The notes beneath the pieces were generated by a model. That model saw only the letters and a program-made list of their open reading frames with translations, did not search any database and was not told the origin of the DNA. Shown piece after piece: positions 48,772-59,855 of a stretch of 64,000 nucleotides of DNA. Numbering within the stretch: the stretch's first letter is position 1; each line of letters begins with the position of its first letter. The DNA lies in the NCBI GenBank assembly GCA_036872755.1, contig JAVHNS010000004.1:3224001-3288000 (forward strand). The letters are read 5' to 3'. Made by a program: the position numbers and the translations under genes. Source of the DNA: Orbilia blumenaviensis (taxonomy: Eukaryota; Ascomycota; Orbiliomycetes; Orbiliales; Orbiliaceae).

Positions 48772-50023
48772 ATCAGGGGCGTAGGCGTGCTGCATATTAG
48801 ATATTATTGTGTTTTTGGGCGGGTTTTATGCTGAGGAGGTGTATTACCGCTTGTTTGTACTTTTTAGAGTGCTGGCTTTAGTTGCTACAGATAGTGATTT
48901 AAAGTTGATTAATAAATTAATGAGATTGGTATCTTTGATTCCATTTATTGCTGAGACTTAGACGTCTGTGCCCTCGAAGTGAAACTGAAATGCGATCCTA
49001 TGATACTATGCTACTAATAGTATATATATGTATATATATATTATCGCTATATATATAGATGACTCGTGGTCCTTAGGGTTTGCATATGCATATGGTCAAA
49101 CACTTGCCTTCGAGAATTGCCAGTTTACTTTATTTATACTCAAACCCGTGAATCGAAATCGAATGATGTTTGAGAAATACTTGAAATTCAGAATCTGAAA
49201 TTAATTCACTCTGACATATACCTATAATTTTACTTACCACAATGGATATAAGATATTTATAGCTAGCTGCATACCGCTCGAGTGTTATCAAGTACTATGG
49301 TGGCAATCGACGGGGTGATTTTAATACAGGAAAATACAGTATTAGTGTGGTAATGTGCATTGGAACGGTACTGCACTGATACGGTATTGCATAAAAATGG
49401 CCTCATATTTTTCGTATCGAAATACTGTGCTTTCCAACACAGTAATTAACTTGATATTATAAGACGAAATAAAAGAACTTTAATGGGAACTCTTGTAGTT
49501 CATGAACTATTCATAATATCAACTGACTGCAAAGACTTGACTGAGATGTCATCTCCCTGACTTCCGTCCCAAACTGCAGAAGTATACGTAATTAATTCCA
49601 TCCTGATTCATGACACTAAAGAAGCTTTTATAAACATATCTTCAATGAGTCAACGTTGAGCCAACTTGAAGTTCTACTCTATCAATCACCTTGTGAAGGA
49701 ATCCATCGGAGCAGGATCCGCCGACAGGAGTGGAATACGGGCATACGTAATTGTGGTTTTGTAAAGCCGGTGCCGACTTCAGAACCGAGTCCCGATATCC
49801 GACTCTCACCGAACAAATGGGTCGGCCACGGACCCCGAAGCTTTGGATTCAAAACCTATAAATGCCAAGGCCAAGAGCCCTTTACCCCTCGATGCCATGC
49901 CTTCTTACACGTGCATGTCTCTTTTAAATGCAGAACTAGAACCAAATATATTATCCTCATCTCCACGTCACACAAAGTTGATAGTATAACCTATTTCGGA
50001 ATACCACACTCCAACACAACTCC
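48772..50023. other. intergenic, AT-rich, no gene seen
   Basis: A TA-dinucleotide-rich patch occupies 49015-49060 (TATATATATGTATATATATA type). Around 49330-49440 related short words ACAGTATT, ACGGTATTGCA and AATACTGTG occur in both orientations and could form a small hairpin. The last few hundred bases are the promoter of the monooxygenase gene. No open frame of interest is present. Confidence 0.5.
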
Positions 50024-51319
50024 ATGTCAACACAACCGTCTGACAGAGTCCTTATCATCGGTGGCGGTCTTGCCGGCTTAGCTCTCGCTCAGGGCCTTAA
50101 GAAAGCCGAACCGCCTGTTCCGTTCCATATCTTTGAAAGAGATAGCAGTGCTACATACCGCGCACAAGGCTATCGTATCCGCATCTGGGGCGATGGAGCA
50201 AATGCGCTGAAACACCTTCTGCCTGATCAGCTCTGGCCTGCGTTTGAAGCGACATGCGCCCAGCTTACACCGGGTGCTCGTCGACTCGACGCTCTGACAA
50301 ACGAAGTCGGTGAGATGGAGATTCCAAGGGCTGCAATTCCCTCTGGGATGCCGTATAATGCTGACCGTACTATGCTACGGTCTGTTTTGATGGCTGGCCT
50401 TGAAGAGCATATTTCTTTCGGGAAGGTCTTTGAGGACTATGAAGTTGATGCCGACTCGGGAAATGTAATAGCAAGGTTTACAGATGGGACGGTAGAGATA
50501 GGAAAGATCCTTGTAGGCGCAGATGGAGTCAGATCTTTGGTTAGGAAAACGTTTTTGCCAGAACTGAAACCGTTGGATAGCGAAGGGCGGGCTATCTTTG
50601 GGAAGACGCATCTTGATAATAAACAGATCTTAAAGAAGGCTTCGGAGCACCTTACGACTGGTGGTATTATTATCACGAGTGAAGGGCAGGGTGTGCCGCT
50701 GAAGTTGTTCAGTGAAGCTATCTATTTTAACAGGGAGCTGGGTGGGAATGAGGTTGCGGGGTTTACACTACCGCCGGATTATATCTACTGGGTTCTGTGT
50801 ATACGGGCGGATGCTATTACAGACAGCGGTGGAGAGTTAAAGGACGAGCAAGAACTGCTTGGTTTGGATTCAGAAGGATCTGTGAAGCTGGCTAGTGATC
50901 TAACCGCAAACTGGAACGAAAGAATTCGCGCCGTCTTCGAGAACCAAAATCCGGGTTCTGCATCAACTTTGTCGTTCTTCATCTGTGAGCCGGGGAACTT
51001 CAAATCTAGCTGGGAGCACATCCGACTCGACAAACCCCAAGAACCGATCATACTTCTAGGGGATGCCGCACATCCAATGCCCCCCGTTGGCGCCGTGGGC
51101 GCTAACACGGCGTTTCAAGAAGCCGAAGACTTATTTGAGACGTTGGTTAGGGTGTATAATACACCTGATGGTGGGAAGGTCGAGGAGGAACTCAGGGGTT
51201 ATGAAAGGAGGCTTGTGGAGAGGGCTCTTGGTTCGATTGAGAAGAGTACGGCTGGTGCTGGGAACTTTTGGGGTATGAGGCCTGTTGGGGAACTCAAGAC
51301 GGCGGTTGTGTGGCGTTAG
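50024..51319 (+). CDS. FAD-dependent monooxygenase (PHBH-like, FAD_binding_3 type)
   Basis: Single-exon gene of 431 residues. The dinucleotide-binding motif IIGGGLAGLALAQGL sits at residues ~11-25, followed by an acidic residue in FHIFERD that would contact the FAD ribose. The second FAD motif GADGVRSLVRK is near 164-174, and the GD motif LLGDAAHPMPPVGAVGAN lies near 343-360. Order, spacing and length fit fungal class A flavoprotein hydroxylases related to salicylate and para-hydroxybenzoate hydroxylases, which use NAD(P)H and oxygen to hydroxylate aromatic or polyketide substrates. There is no signal peptide or membrane segment, so it is probably cytosolic. No partner biosynthetic genes lie beside it, so the substrate cannot be inferred. 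Confidence 0.92.
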   Translation: MSTQPSDRVLIIGGGLAGLALAQGLKKAEPPVPFHIFERDSSATYRAQGYRIRIWGDGANALKHLLPDQLWPAFEATCAQLTPGARRLDALTNEVGEMEIPRAAIPSGMPYNADRTMLRSVLMAGLEEHISFGKVFEDYEVDADSGNVIARFTDGTVEIGKILVGADGVRSLVRKTFLPELKPLDSEGRAIFGKTHLDNKQILKKASEHLTTGGIIITSEGQGVPLKLFSEAIYFNRELGGNEVAGFTLPPDYIYWVLCIRADAITDSGGELKDEQELLGLDSEGSVKLASDLTANWNERIRAVFENQNPGSASTLSFFICEPGNFKSSWEHIRLDKPQEPIILLGDAAHPMPPVGAVGANTAFQEAEDLFETLVRVYNTPDGGKVEEELRGYERRLVERALGSIEKSTAGAGNFWGMRPVGELKTAVVWR

Positions 51320-51865
51320 GTGGCATGCGTATATATACTTATAGATATATACGGTATTTTGGGGGCGTAAGGGTCTATATTACTACCTCCGCGGATATTT
51401 TATGATGGGAAAATCGGGCGTTTGGGAGATAACCACTGAATTGTATATAATTTGAAAACAACACTACACTAGCTATAGTATAGCCCAATAATGAGATACT
51501 GCTACAGACTACAGCATAGCACGCACGAAGAAAAAAATCGCTAATAACGACGTTACGGGACGGGGAAGTTAAGAATATTTCATTATCATTATTAATTTAT
51601 TTCATGACAGGTCGTTATCATGTTATTCGTCACGAATCTCTGATGATATCAAAGTTGGGTAGTATGTGTAATTAGAGTAACAGAGTAGGTCATTCATTAG
51701 TCGTAAGCGATATTTTGGGATGGTCTGAAAATTTGGGAAGAGAAATTTCAACAAAAACGGAGCCTAGAATCTAGCAAGAACGTCGAACGAAGTATTCCTG
51801 AAGCAAATAGCTGGGGCTATAGATGCAGAATACTAATCGACAACAGCAGAATATTCAGGACACCA
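51320..51865. other. convergent intergenic region
   Basis: The space between the stop of the monooxygenase gene and the stop of the minus-strand gene holds AT-rich sequence with no open frame or repeat of note. It presumably contains the 3' ends of both transcripts. Confidence 0.5.
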
Positions 51866-53334
51866 CTAGGCAACGTTAGCTTGTTTCCTGCTGACACCTC
51901 TTGAAGCTGCCTTCGAGAGCTTGGCTCGCAGTTTGAGCCAACGGTGGGTGATATTGGCAATCATACGTTTTCTGAAACTAAATTTCTTTTTGGGGAGTTT
52001 GATACTTTCTTCCCTTGGAGCCGGGACGGGGTCCGGTTGAGGCTCGGTTGAGACTGAATCGGTTTCGATTGAAGGAGTTTCATCAGTCCCGGTTGATTCT
52101 TCCGACCCGGCAACGAGCGCAATCGACTCTGTGGGCTCAGTGGACTTGGTGGCCTCGGTAGGCTCGGTAGGCTCGGTAGGCTCGGTGAGATCGGTGGGCT
52201 CAGCGGACTCGGCGGGCTCGTCGACCTCAGCGATGGGCTCGAGCTTTGGAACGTATTTGGGGTGGACTTTTATGCGTGGGCGAAAGACGAAGAGGTACTC
52301 AGTGAGGTCTTGACACCACTCTTCCTCTATAATAGAAGAATATGGTATAGTGAAGTTAGTATTGGCCATATGTTGAAAAGTATAGGACTTTTTGTGTCAT
52401 AAAGATGGCGGGGATCCCTATTAGCGGGTTGAGACTAACCTCGCAACTCAATGGCTTTAACGGTGGCCATGGCGTCTCCGTCACCTTTGAGGATTTGGCG
52501 TTTGAGGCCGTCGATGAGCCAGAGCTGGCTGGTACGATTGTGGATCTCAATATTGCTCTTGCGTTTCAACTGTGGACAGTTTAGACATGTTAGGGGGAGC
52601 TCGATATAATTAGGGTTAGGAGGTTAGGATCAATACCGTGGAGAGAACCGGAGCGGCGGTATACAGAGTCCCATCACGGAAGCCCGCTTTGGGATACTTT
52701 GCTACATATTCGGCAACGAAATATGTGTTAGACTATATGCTCTATAGATGCTGGGGATGAAGGGAAGATAAATTCTTACCGACAATACGGTTCGATAATT
52801 CTTCGATATCTACGGAGATAGCGAGGAATCTAGTAATCAATTCCTCACGTGTAGTCTCATTGTGCTCGACCAGTTTTTGGCCTGTTGCCGTTCCTCGTTG
52901 TAGAATGTCAGCATTTCAGGCAAGCTTTTAAGACTTATAAATGATACTTCTTCCGGGAAACCTCCTCAAGTTCCATATTCTCGAATTTGAAGATAGGGGT
53001 TCATCATCAATCCATCCAACCATCAGAAGCTAGGTGTGTAGGCGTAGGGAGAAGCGTTGATATACTTACGTTCAACTTCAGCACAATAGGTCAAGCGGTA
53101 CCGAGCCTTCAGCGCCTCTGGGAATTTCCCTTCCCTGAGCAGCTTGAGGACGTGCGCTGTTTCCGATTCCATGATGATTTTGATCTGTTCATCCTTATTA
53201 TCACGGGCCTCCTCAACTTTTTGGGCGAGTTCCTCGTCCTCTTTGACGAGGTCGTCGATTAGCATGGTGAATCCTGGGTTTGGTGGCGTATCGTCAAGGA
53301 TGATGATGGCCTCGGGGAAGTTGAGGTGAGGCAT
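51866..53334 (-). CDS. orphan helical protein with TEP repeat tail, tandem paralogue A
   Basis: Five exons on the minus strand: 53334-53070, about 52881-52780, 52701-52637, 52569-52440 and 52326-51866, giving ~340 residues. Donors are GTAAGT, GTAAGA, GTATTG and GTTAGT; the last intron has a perfect TACTAAC. The start of exon 2 is the weak point: two acceptors 12 bases apart both keep frame. The first ~190 residues look helical (EDEELAQKVEEARDNKDE, LLREGKFPEALKARYRLTY, ITRFLAISVDIEELSNRIV). Then comes an acidic TEP-rich stretch built on a 9-base repeat, and finally a basic tail (KLPKKKFSFRKR). No family is recognised. Intron phases 1-1-0-1 match those of the next gene on this strand. A 5' untranslated intron may precede the ATG (…ATTGCAG|AGATG). 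Confidence 0.65.
52139..52220 (-). repeat. 9-base TEP-coding repeat
   Basis: On the plus strand the unit GGCTCGGTA recurs about four times in a row with diverged copies on both sides. On the coding strand it gives TEP/AEP triplets in the acidic linker of the orphan gene. Confidence 0.75.
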
Positions 53335-53956
53335 CTCTGCAATGAGATGACACGTTTTAATGGGAGCGCGTATGGATGTATACCGACGATGGTCGGAGGC
53401 GTTGCGAGGGAGTGAAGTTGTACTGATGATGGATCTCAGCAAAGGGGGAAGGACATTTTATAGCTACGCCAAGATTTAGATAGATTCCATACATGGTGTA
53501 ACGCGACTATACCTGCCGTCGATGGCTATCTACTATCTACACAGGCAACAGCAGCTGATTATCACTCTCCTCCAAAAGACATTATTCTCAAGATCTTTAA
53601 AGCCTTTGTGTACTAGACTCCCTAATATTGTGATACATTGCCTCCAGGGGAAATTCGATATCGAATTTAGTATATACTAGTTACATGCGAATTCTTGGTG
53701 ATCCTGCTAGAAGTCGTCTTTTCTACGATGATGCCTTCATGTATATTCAGAATTCACTGTCGACTAATCTAATCATCTCCTCTCCATATATAGTCATAGA
53801 TATGATTACGGTATTAAACCTGGTAGTTTACGGAGGAGTGGAAACAGAATACGAGCAAAAGTATTAGTATTGATATGCTCCATATTGGAGCTGCTAGTAT
53901 AGTAGGGAAAAAACAAGTTATTAATTAACCTAACCCTCCCGCCCACCATGCCCTTC
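53335..53956. other. intergenic between the two orphan minus-strand genes
   Basis: AT-rich, without a convincing gene. It includes the promoter and perhaps a small leader exon (up to ~53460) of the gene starting at 53334. Confidence 0.45.
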
Positions 53957-55072
53957 TTATTCTTCTTTGTCCCCCTCTCCCTCCACTTCCTCCTGATGGA
54001 AGCGGAGTCCGAGTTGTTTGAACTCGGCCGGGCTGAAGACCTTGTGGTTCAAACCTATGTCGAGAATCAGTATCAGAGCCACTCCAGAAGCTATATTGAA
54101 AAGAAGACGGGTGTGTATCAAAGCAGACGACTTAGTGAAAGGATATGTATACTTACAAGCAGGAAAGCAGAACGCGTGGTAGTACCTCGCGTACTGCTGT
54201 ACTTGGGCCGCCCCACCACCCTTGATGCAGTCCTGGTAGACCGCTTCAAGGACCTGGGCTGTCACCCGCATCTTCTTGGTGAGCCTCTCTGTCTGAGGTC
54301 CTGGGAGGAGAAGGTCGTGGGCCTCCCTGTCAACCCTCTATTTGTGGACCGTAGAGTCAGTTTTTTTTTTATCTTCACTCCTTGAAGATGGACCAGGCAG
54401 TTTACCATCTCACGGTCGACGGCTCTATCGAAGAGCTCGTCGAGGTGGGCGAGGGTTTCCTGGGAGAACCCACCTGTTAATACGAAAGCTAAGTCAGTAC
54501 GAATCCTCAGCGATCCAGTGATAGGGTAGTCCAAACGAGGCGAGAGAAGGGGGGGATAGGGGCCACTTACGACCTCGGAACAACTTGATAGCCTCTTCTT
54601 GGATGGCTATTCCGACTTTGAGGCGTCGGACCTTCTCTGCCAAGCACCATTGCTCTAAATGAACCATCAGGTTAACAGGTTTCAGGAAGGAAGCCACGTT
54701 ATCGAACAGAAGGAATTGATACTCACGGTAGACTTGGAGGTCTCGAGCGACCTCTTTGGCCAGGACCGAGCCCTCTTTGACCTTGCCTTGGTCAAGGAGC
54801 CTTTGGACGGCTTGTTGTTTTCGCTCGATGTCCCGGATATCTGGGATATCGGAGGCGGTAAAGGCAGAAGAGGGAGTAGGTGAGGCAGGAGGAGCAGCAG
54901 ATGTCTTGGCTCGTGGGCTTTTGAAAGCCATCCTCGATGATGACTGGTTCAGAGCGGACTGGGTTATGCTGTCGTCTGAATGGGTGGGACTTGGTGATGA
55001 TGGTGGAGGTGGGAGAGATTTGTTTTGGCGGTACTCTTCGAACACAGCTTTAGGGGAAAACCTGGAAGCCAT
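53957..55072 (-). CDS. orphan helical protein, tandem paralogue B
   Basis: Five exons on the minus strand: 55072-54727, 54654-54571, 54473-54406, 54337-54157 and 54090-53957, giving 270 residues. Donors are GTGAGT, GTAAGT, GTAAAC and GTAAGT; the introns are 72, 97, 68 and 66 nt with AG acceptors and matching phases throughout. The first ~90 residues are Ser/Pro-rich and disordered. Then come helical words: IERKQQAVQRLLDQGKVKEG, LAEKVRRLKVGIAIQEEA, TLAHLDELFDRAVDREM and VLEAVYQDCIKGGGAAQVQQ. A single hydrophobic word, SGVALILILDIGL, lies near the end, followed by an acidic tail. No family is recognised. The phase pattern 1-1-0-1 and the aligned LLxxGK word near the end of exon 1 link it to the neighbouring gene at 51866-53334. 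Confidence 0.75.
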
Positions 55073-55925
55073 CTTCTATTTCTTTTTTTTCTCTTTTTTG
55101 TTTTCCCTTCAGAGTTGGGTCGAACTACACCTACCACGATTTTCCAGCCTGTTAGTTTGAACCATTCCCAACAGACCACATCTGACCATACTTACGATAA
55201 AACGAATCAAATATCTTTGATGATATTTAGAAATATCGGGAAACCGGTTTTGGACCTGATGATGATACTACTTTCAAAAATAATGATTAAAGCTTATGTT
55301 TTATAGAAGATATTCCTACATGATACAGGCATATATTCCGCCTTAAATAGTAACTTCAAGCACGGTTATGGGTTTACAAACTTTGCCAAACGCTCTACGG
55401 CTTCGGTAGGGTATGGTGATCTATCTATCTCTTTGCAAATAGGACTTTAGCTAGATGAGATAATTGGGCGACTATGGGTGAACACATCGAAGGATAGTGG
55501 CAGGCTGCATAGATGCTACTAGTATCCTAGGTCTGGGACTAGGTTCAATGTTGGAATTCGGTTCCTAAATTTATAAAAGGACGCTGAAATTTATGATATT
55601 TGGTCCAAATTTGTTTGAAGATAATTATATACATAATGCTAAGCATGTCAATTATACTAATTATATAGCTTCCCGACTTCAGAATGCTTACAAGCCTTCG
55701 TAGCGATTGATAGCTTAACCGTGCTCCACGTGTATATCATTACACGGCGTTCTAACCACGACTTTAGCCATAATACATAAAATCTATAGTAAACCCGCAG
55801 AAAGACACTACGAAATTGCGATACAAGACCCTCTCGAGGATAAGTAACTACCTATGGGGCAATGGTGGAAAAGGGTGCGGATAACCGGACTGGATCAGAC
55901 TACATTCTGGAAAGAAGAGATGATA
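55073..55925. other. intergenic, no gene seen
   Basis: Promoter side of the orphan gene ending at 55072, with a poly-T/poly-A patch near 55080-55100. The rest is AT-rich without open frames or recognisable RNA genes. Confidence 0.45.
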
Positions 55926-56160
55926 TTAATATGTACGATAAGGATATATATGCAGAAAAGGAAAGTAAAAAAGATATATACAATAAGGAAAATAAGTGAT
56001 AAAGTATGTACAGAAAGGAAATTATAAACAATATGTACAGAAAGTGGGGAGTTAGAAGGGAATATGTACAAAACAAAGTCAGGGGATATGTACAAAAAAT
56101 AAAAAGGGGAATATGTACAAAAAATAATAATGGGAATATGTACAGAAAAAAAGTGAAAGA
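55926..56160. repeat. degenerate AATATGTACA(R)AAA repeat
   Basis: The word TATGTACA, usually GGAATATGTACAAAA or AATATGTACAGAAA, occurs about eight times at intervals of roughly 20-35 bases. The spacers are purine-rich, with repeated GGGGA and AATAA. A 126-residue minus-strand open frame here is only a by-product of the array. Confidence 0.75.
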
Positions 56161-56357
56161 ACAAAAAAGAAAACGAAGAAAGGAGAACAGAGACCATCGC
56201 GTTTTTTGATATCGGAGGAACCGCGGCCACCTCCGGGGCGTTTTTTATAGAAGGACACCACCCCCTTCTCTGCATGTGTGACGGTTAGAGGGGCGATTCA
56301 TGAAACGAAGTAAGCAAAACCTTGAGGATCCCCTCTCCCCATCCCGGCGCCGCCTCT

Positions 56358-57566
56358 TCAGACCAGCGGGATCGGTGACCACCGCCGCTCCCGGAAGTAC
56401 TTCGACTTTCGTCTGTACTTGTATTTCCTGGGGAGGGGAGCGTGGGTAGCCACCTCACGAGCTGGTCCGGCAGCAGGAGGAACCGAGGGCACGAAACCGA
56501 ACGTAGGAGGAGGAGGAGGAGGAGGAGGAGGAGGAGGAGGAGGAGGACAGGCCGGCGGGGATGACGTTGGGAGAGGAGAACAAGCTGCCGGTTCCTGAGG
56601 GCACCCTGTAACAAACCTTGGACAGGTGGGAGGGGACGAGCGGGGAAGAACAAGGTATAGGGTGCCCTCCTCGTAGGACCTTTGCAGCTTTTCCTCGAAG
56701 GTTTGCTTACGACGAATCAGAGGAATCACTGACCTCTGAACCGGTGGTGGGGGGAACAACCAAAACCAAGCATCCTCTGCCGCCCGCATCCTCCAGCGTC
56801 TGAAGCCCACGTGAATCTGGAAGGGATTCGGGACATATACGACGATCGCCATAAAGACGATCGCCACGGTGCACACTACCACTTGCACACAGAAGAATGC
56901 CAACCAAACCCCCTTGGCAATTCTTCCATCGGTGCTAGACCCGGGGGTCCCGATAGCATGCTCCGTGGCTTGTGTCGCAACACGGGGCTTCAGACGCCAG
57001 ACATACCTGAACGGCATGGCCACGGCGGAGACCAGGGCCCCCACCGCAGCGAACACGGGCAGGATGCCTTCCTTGGCAATGGGTGGTGTAACCAGGGAGA
57101 GCAACTATCAGTGCCTTCCAGTTAGTATATTTTTAACGTTTGTCATACCCCGTCCTTCTTCCCTTTTGAAAGAAGGAAAGGGCATCGATTGACGGATATG
57201 GGAAGATACTTACCCCCCTGGTTGCTCTCCAGTTTTCGGCGTTTAGCCGGCACGAGAGGCCCCACACGACGATGAAGGGCAACAGCACCTTCACGACCTG
57301 TTCCCCGCGGGAATCAAGGTCGTGAAGGTGTGTCCCCATGATGGTGGCCAGGCGGAGGAGGACGAGGCGGAGGTAGTACTGGAGGAGCTAATAGGGATAG
57401 AAAAGAAAAAGTCAGAACGCGTCTTGGCCATGGAGGCGATGTATTCCTTTGGTGGATTTAGTTCTCGCGATTGGTATGCAACTTTAATAATACTTACGTC
57501 CAACAGGACCTCCGTCCAGGAGGGGGTGGGCCGAGGCCAGTTCTTGTAAACAATTTGCTGGCACAT
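56358..57566 (-). CDS. proline-rich multi-pass membrane protein, unrecognised
   Basis: Three exons on the minus strand: 57566-57498, 57387-57214 and 57104-56358, giving 329 residues. Both introns (110 and 109 nt) start with GTAAGT and are phase 0; the second has a TACTAAC branch site. Hydrophobic segments include QVVKVLLPFIVVWGLSC, GILPVFAAVGALVSAVAM and VWLAFFCVQVVVCTVAIVFMA, suggesting three or more membrane passes. After these come a short charged helix (RKQTFEEKLQRSYEEG), a Cys/Pro-rich stretch, a run of about fourteen prolines, and a basic C-terminus with RKYKYRRKSKY. The start codon is chosen at 57566 (MCQQIVYKNW); an upstream exon cannot be excluded. I do not recognise a family; a fungal-specific membrane protein is the safest call. 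Confidence 0.65.
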
Positions 57567-57646
57567 ATTGCCAGACTCTATCCTCAAAAGGTTGAAGTTA
57601 GCTTGCTATTCGAATCGGGTGTCTTTCTAAAAGGAAACACGACTTT

Positions 57647-57647
57647 T

Positions 57648-57721
<74 letters not shown>
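57647..57721. repeat. (ATG)n microsatellite
   Basis: About 24-25 perfect ATG/GAT units lie ~80 bases upstream of the start of the minus-strand membrane protein gene. Any translation of it is a homopolymer and not a gene. Confidence 0.97.
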
Positions 57722-57722
<1 letters not shown>

Positions 57723-59855
57723 TAGGTAATATGGGGATATCGGGCTATGATACCGGAAGCTTTGCACAAAACTTGTAGCAACGATATTTTTGATGAAATC
57801 CGAAAAGCGGGAATTCTCAAGGGAAGAAATGAATTGAAGACTGTAATGAGGTACATGATGGGGATAAGGGGAAAGAAGACGCGTCGGGAGTGTCTACGAA
57901 GTGGGGCTTACTTTTGGTTTTTTGGGGGTGCGTAGTTACTTGTTCGGTTTTGGTTTTGGTTCCTGTGAGTGAGGTGTAGAGGCAAGGAAGAAATAAGGGT
58001 TAGTTCTGGAGACTATGTAGACAGATGGCCCTCAACACGAGGGAAAATCAAATATTCAAGTTTGTGCTATTTGCTGGCCGGAGAAAATCTGACGCACCGC
58101 CGAGCGGAATACCGTCCTATGTTCTGACCTGTTTCCATCAATGGCTCTAAAGCATAGGCTTGGTCTCCACCAAACGGTTACCATACAAAAGACAATGAAT
58201 TTATTACCTTATCTCCTGCTCCTGAGCTGTCCCCGTATTTCGAAATAGCTAGCCACCCTCAGAATATATGTGCCCAAGACTTTCTAAGTTTCCGTGGTAC
58301 TACAATCGTTGCTAACCATCCCAGCCATTTTGACTTACCCACTCGTTTATAAATACTATATCTCTAGTCTCAGTCCGAGACTACTACATCTCATAAATCA
58401 TCAAGCCTTCGATCTAAACCAATACTGGACAAGATTCTAGGTCTAGTTACGAGACTGCAGTATTGTTTCTCTCGAGACCGCATTCTTTCATACTAAACTC
58501 AGTTCATCTTCATCACAATGCGTTGATTTTGTGTTGTATAGTGATATTTCCCAAACAGGAAGCTTTCCGCTTCGGGGCAGGTGCCACGGAGTGTGGCGTA
58601 GATTGGGGGCTGGTACCATGACAACCCATGCCACGACCCACCAGCCAAAAGAGGCCTCTGCTCTAATCAGCTGCATGCCCATCTGGAGGTGCAAGCTCAC
58701 CGTGCATACCACACTGTCATCAATTATATGGTTTAAGTGCTGGGATTGTATTTTCGATTTGTGAGTATAGGATTGCAATTTGCAGCATACTAATAGGGCC
58801 TGGTTTACATCTATCAGGACTACTGCCTATGTAACTAAGGCATCTGGTATTCTATTAACTGGAAATATCTTCCTTTGAACAAACCTGTTTACGGTTGAAT
58901 TTATGGTATTATGATCCTAGATTTACGACTAACACACGAGTACTATACAAGAGTCGAGACGATGACGAAATGAGGAGCACTGTCAAGTCGAGCATTTAAT
59001 GCGCCCCCGCCAATCGATACAATCTCTCGGAATCCCTTCCGAAAACCTCAGCCTTACTGATTATATATTAACCCAGCCCTATCGGGATAATAAATACAAT
59101 CACGCATATCGAATTGAGAGTGTGCATCTTCGTCGGAACTCGGCCAAGGCAGTTTTCAGTGTGGTACCATCCGGCATTAGTAAAAATCGATTTGAACTCT
59201 AAAAGTACCGACATAATCTATGCTCTACAAGGAATACCTTCGCCAGCCCTATGAGCGGCTTGCATTTTGATGTAACCAAGTCTTCTTCTGCCAATCACAG
59301 GTACACAGTTGTCCAGCCATCCTGCTATAATGTTTTCACTATGGGATGTTTGATACAATCTGGGTCTAGAGCCGCTTGAACGCCAAGGTTAAGGCGTCTC
59401 AATGGGGGAATTTGCACAAGGTTTCTCCATTGACGCTTGGCTGCATAGGGATATCTTGTCCTTGAATGTGTTGCATCATTCAGCGCCTCATTGTTCTCGG
59501 AGACCAGCGCCTGGAAAATATTGCCTACAATGAACGATGGTCTAGTATGCACGATGGATGCATATTCTTCGGAATCTCGCTGCCAGCTGGTTCAATTGTA
59601 GGAGGGCTAATTATACGCGTCGGGCAAATATAGCCTTTTGGCCTTGGTGATATCGTCAATTCTGTGGATGTATAAGTATCGGGCTTCCTTTAACTTGTGA
59701 TTTGGTGATCAGCATCATCGAATTTATTAGCGGGTCATAGACTTTAACAACCTCAACATTCACTAGATCCATACAAATTCTAATATTCTTCCATACGTAT
59801 CTTTATTTACATTCACCGTTATATTTCTTTCAACCCGATTTAAAGTCCCAGATCT
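57722..59855. other. intergenic, no convincing gene
   Basis: At 58347 a TTTATAAATA element is followed by a CT-rich stretch and CACAATG at ~58515. That looks like a promoter and start codon, but the frame ends after two codons (ATG CGT TGA). The following 230 bases have a short open frame without a recognisable domain, so a decayed gene or untranslated RNA is possible. The remainder, to 59850, holds no clear gene; its last part is the promoter of the GPI-type protein. Confidence 0.4.

Noticed and set aside
50024..51319. Secondary-metabolite cluster anchored by the FAD monooxygenase
   Set aside because: No polyketide synthase, peptide synthetase, terpene synthase, transporter or regulator lies nearby.
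55895..56275. 126-residue minus-strand membrane-like protein
   Set aside because: The hydrophobic sequence is a direct translation of the AATATGTACA repeat array.
57584..57856. Open frames over the ATG microsatellite
   Set aside because: They translate to homopolymers of Met or Ile and have no other content.
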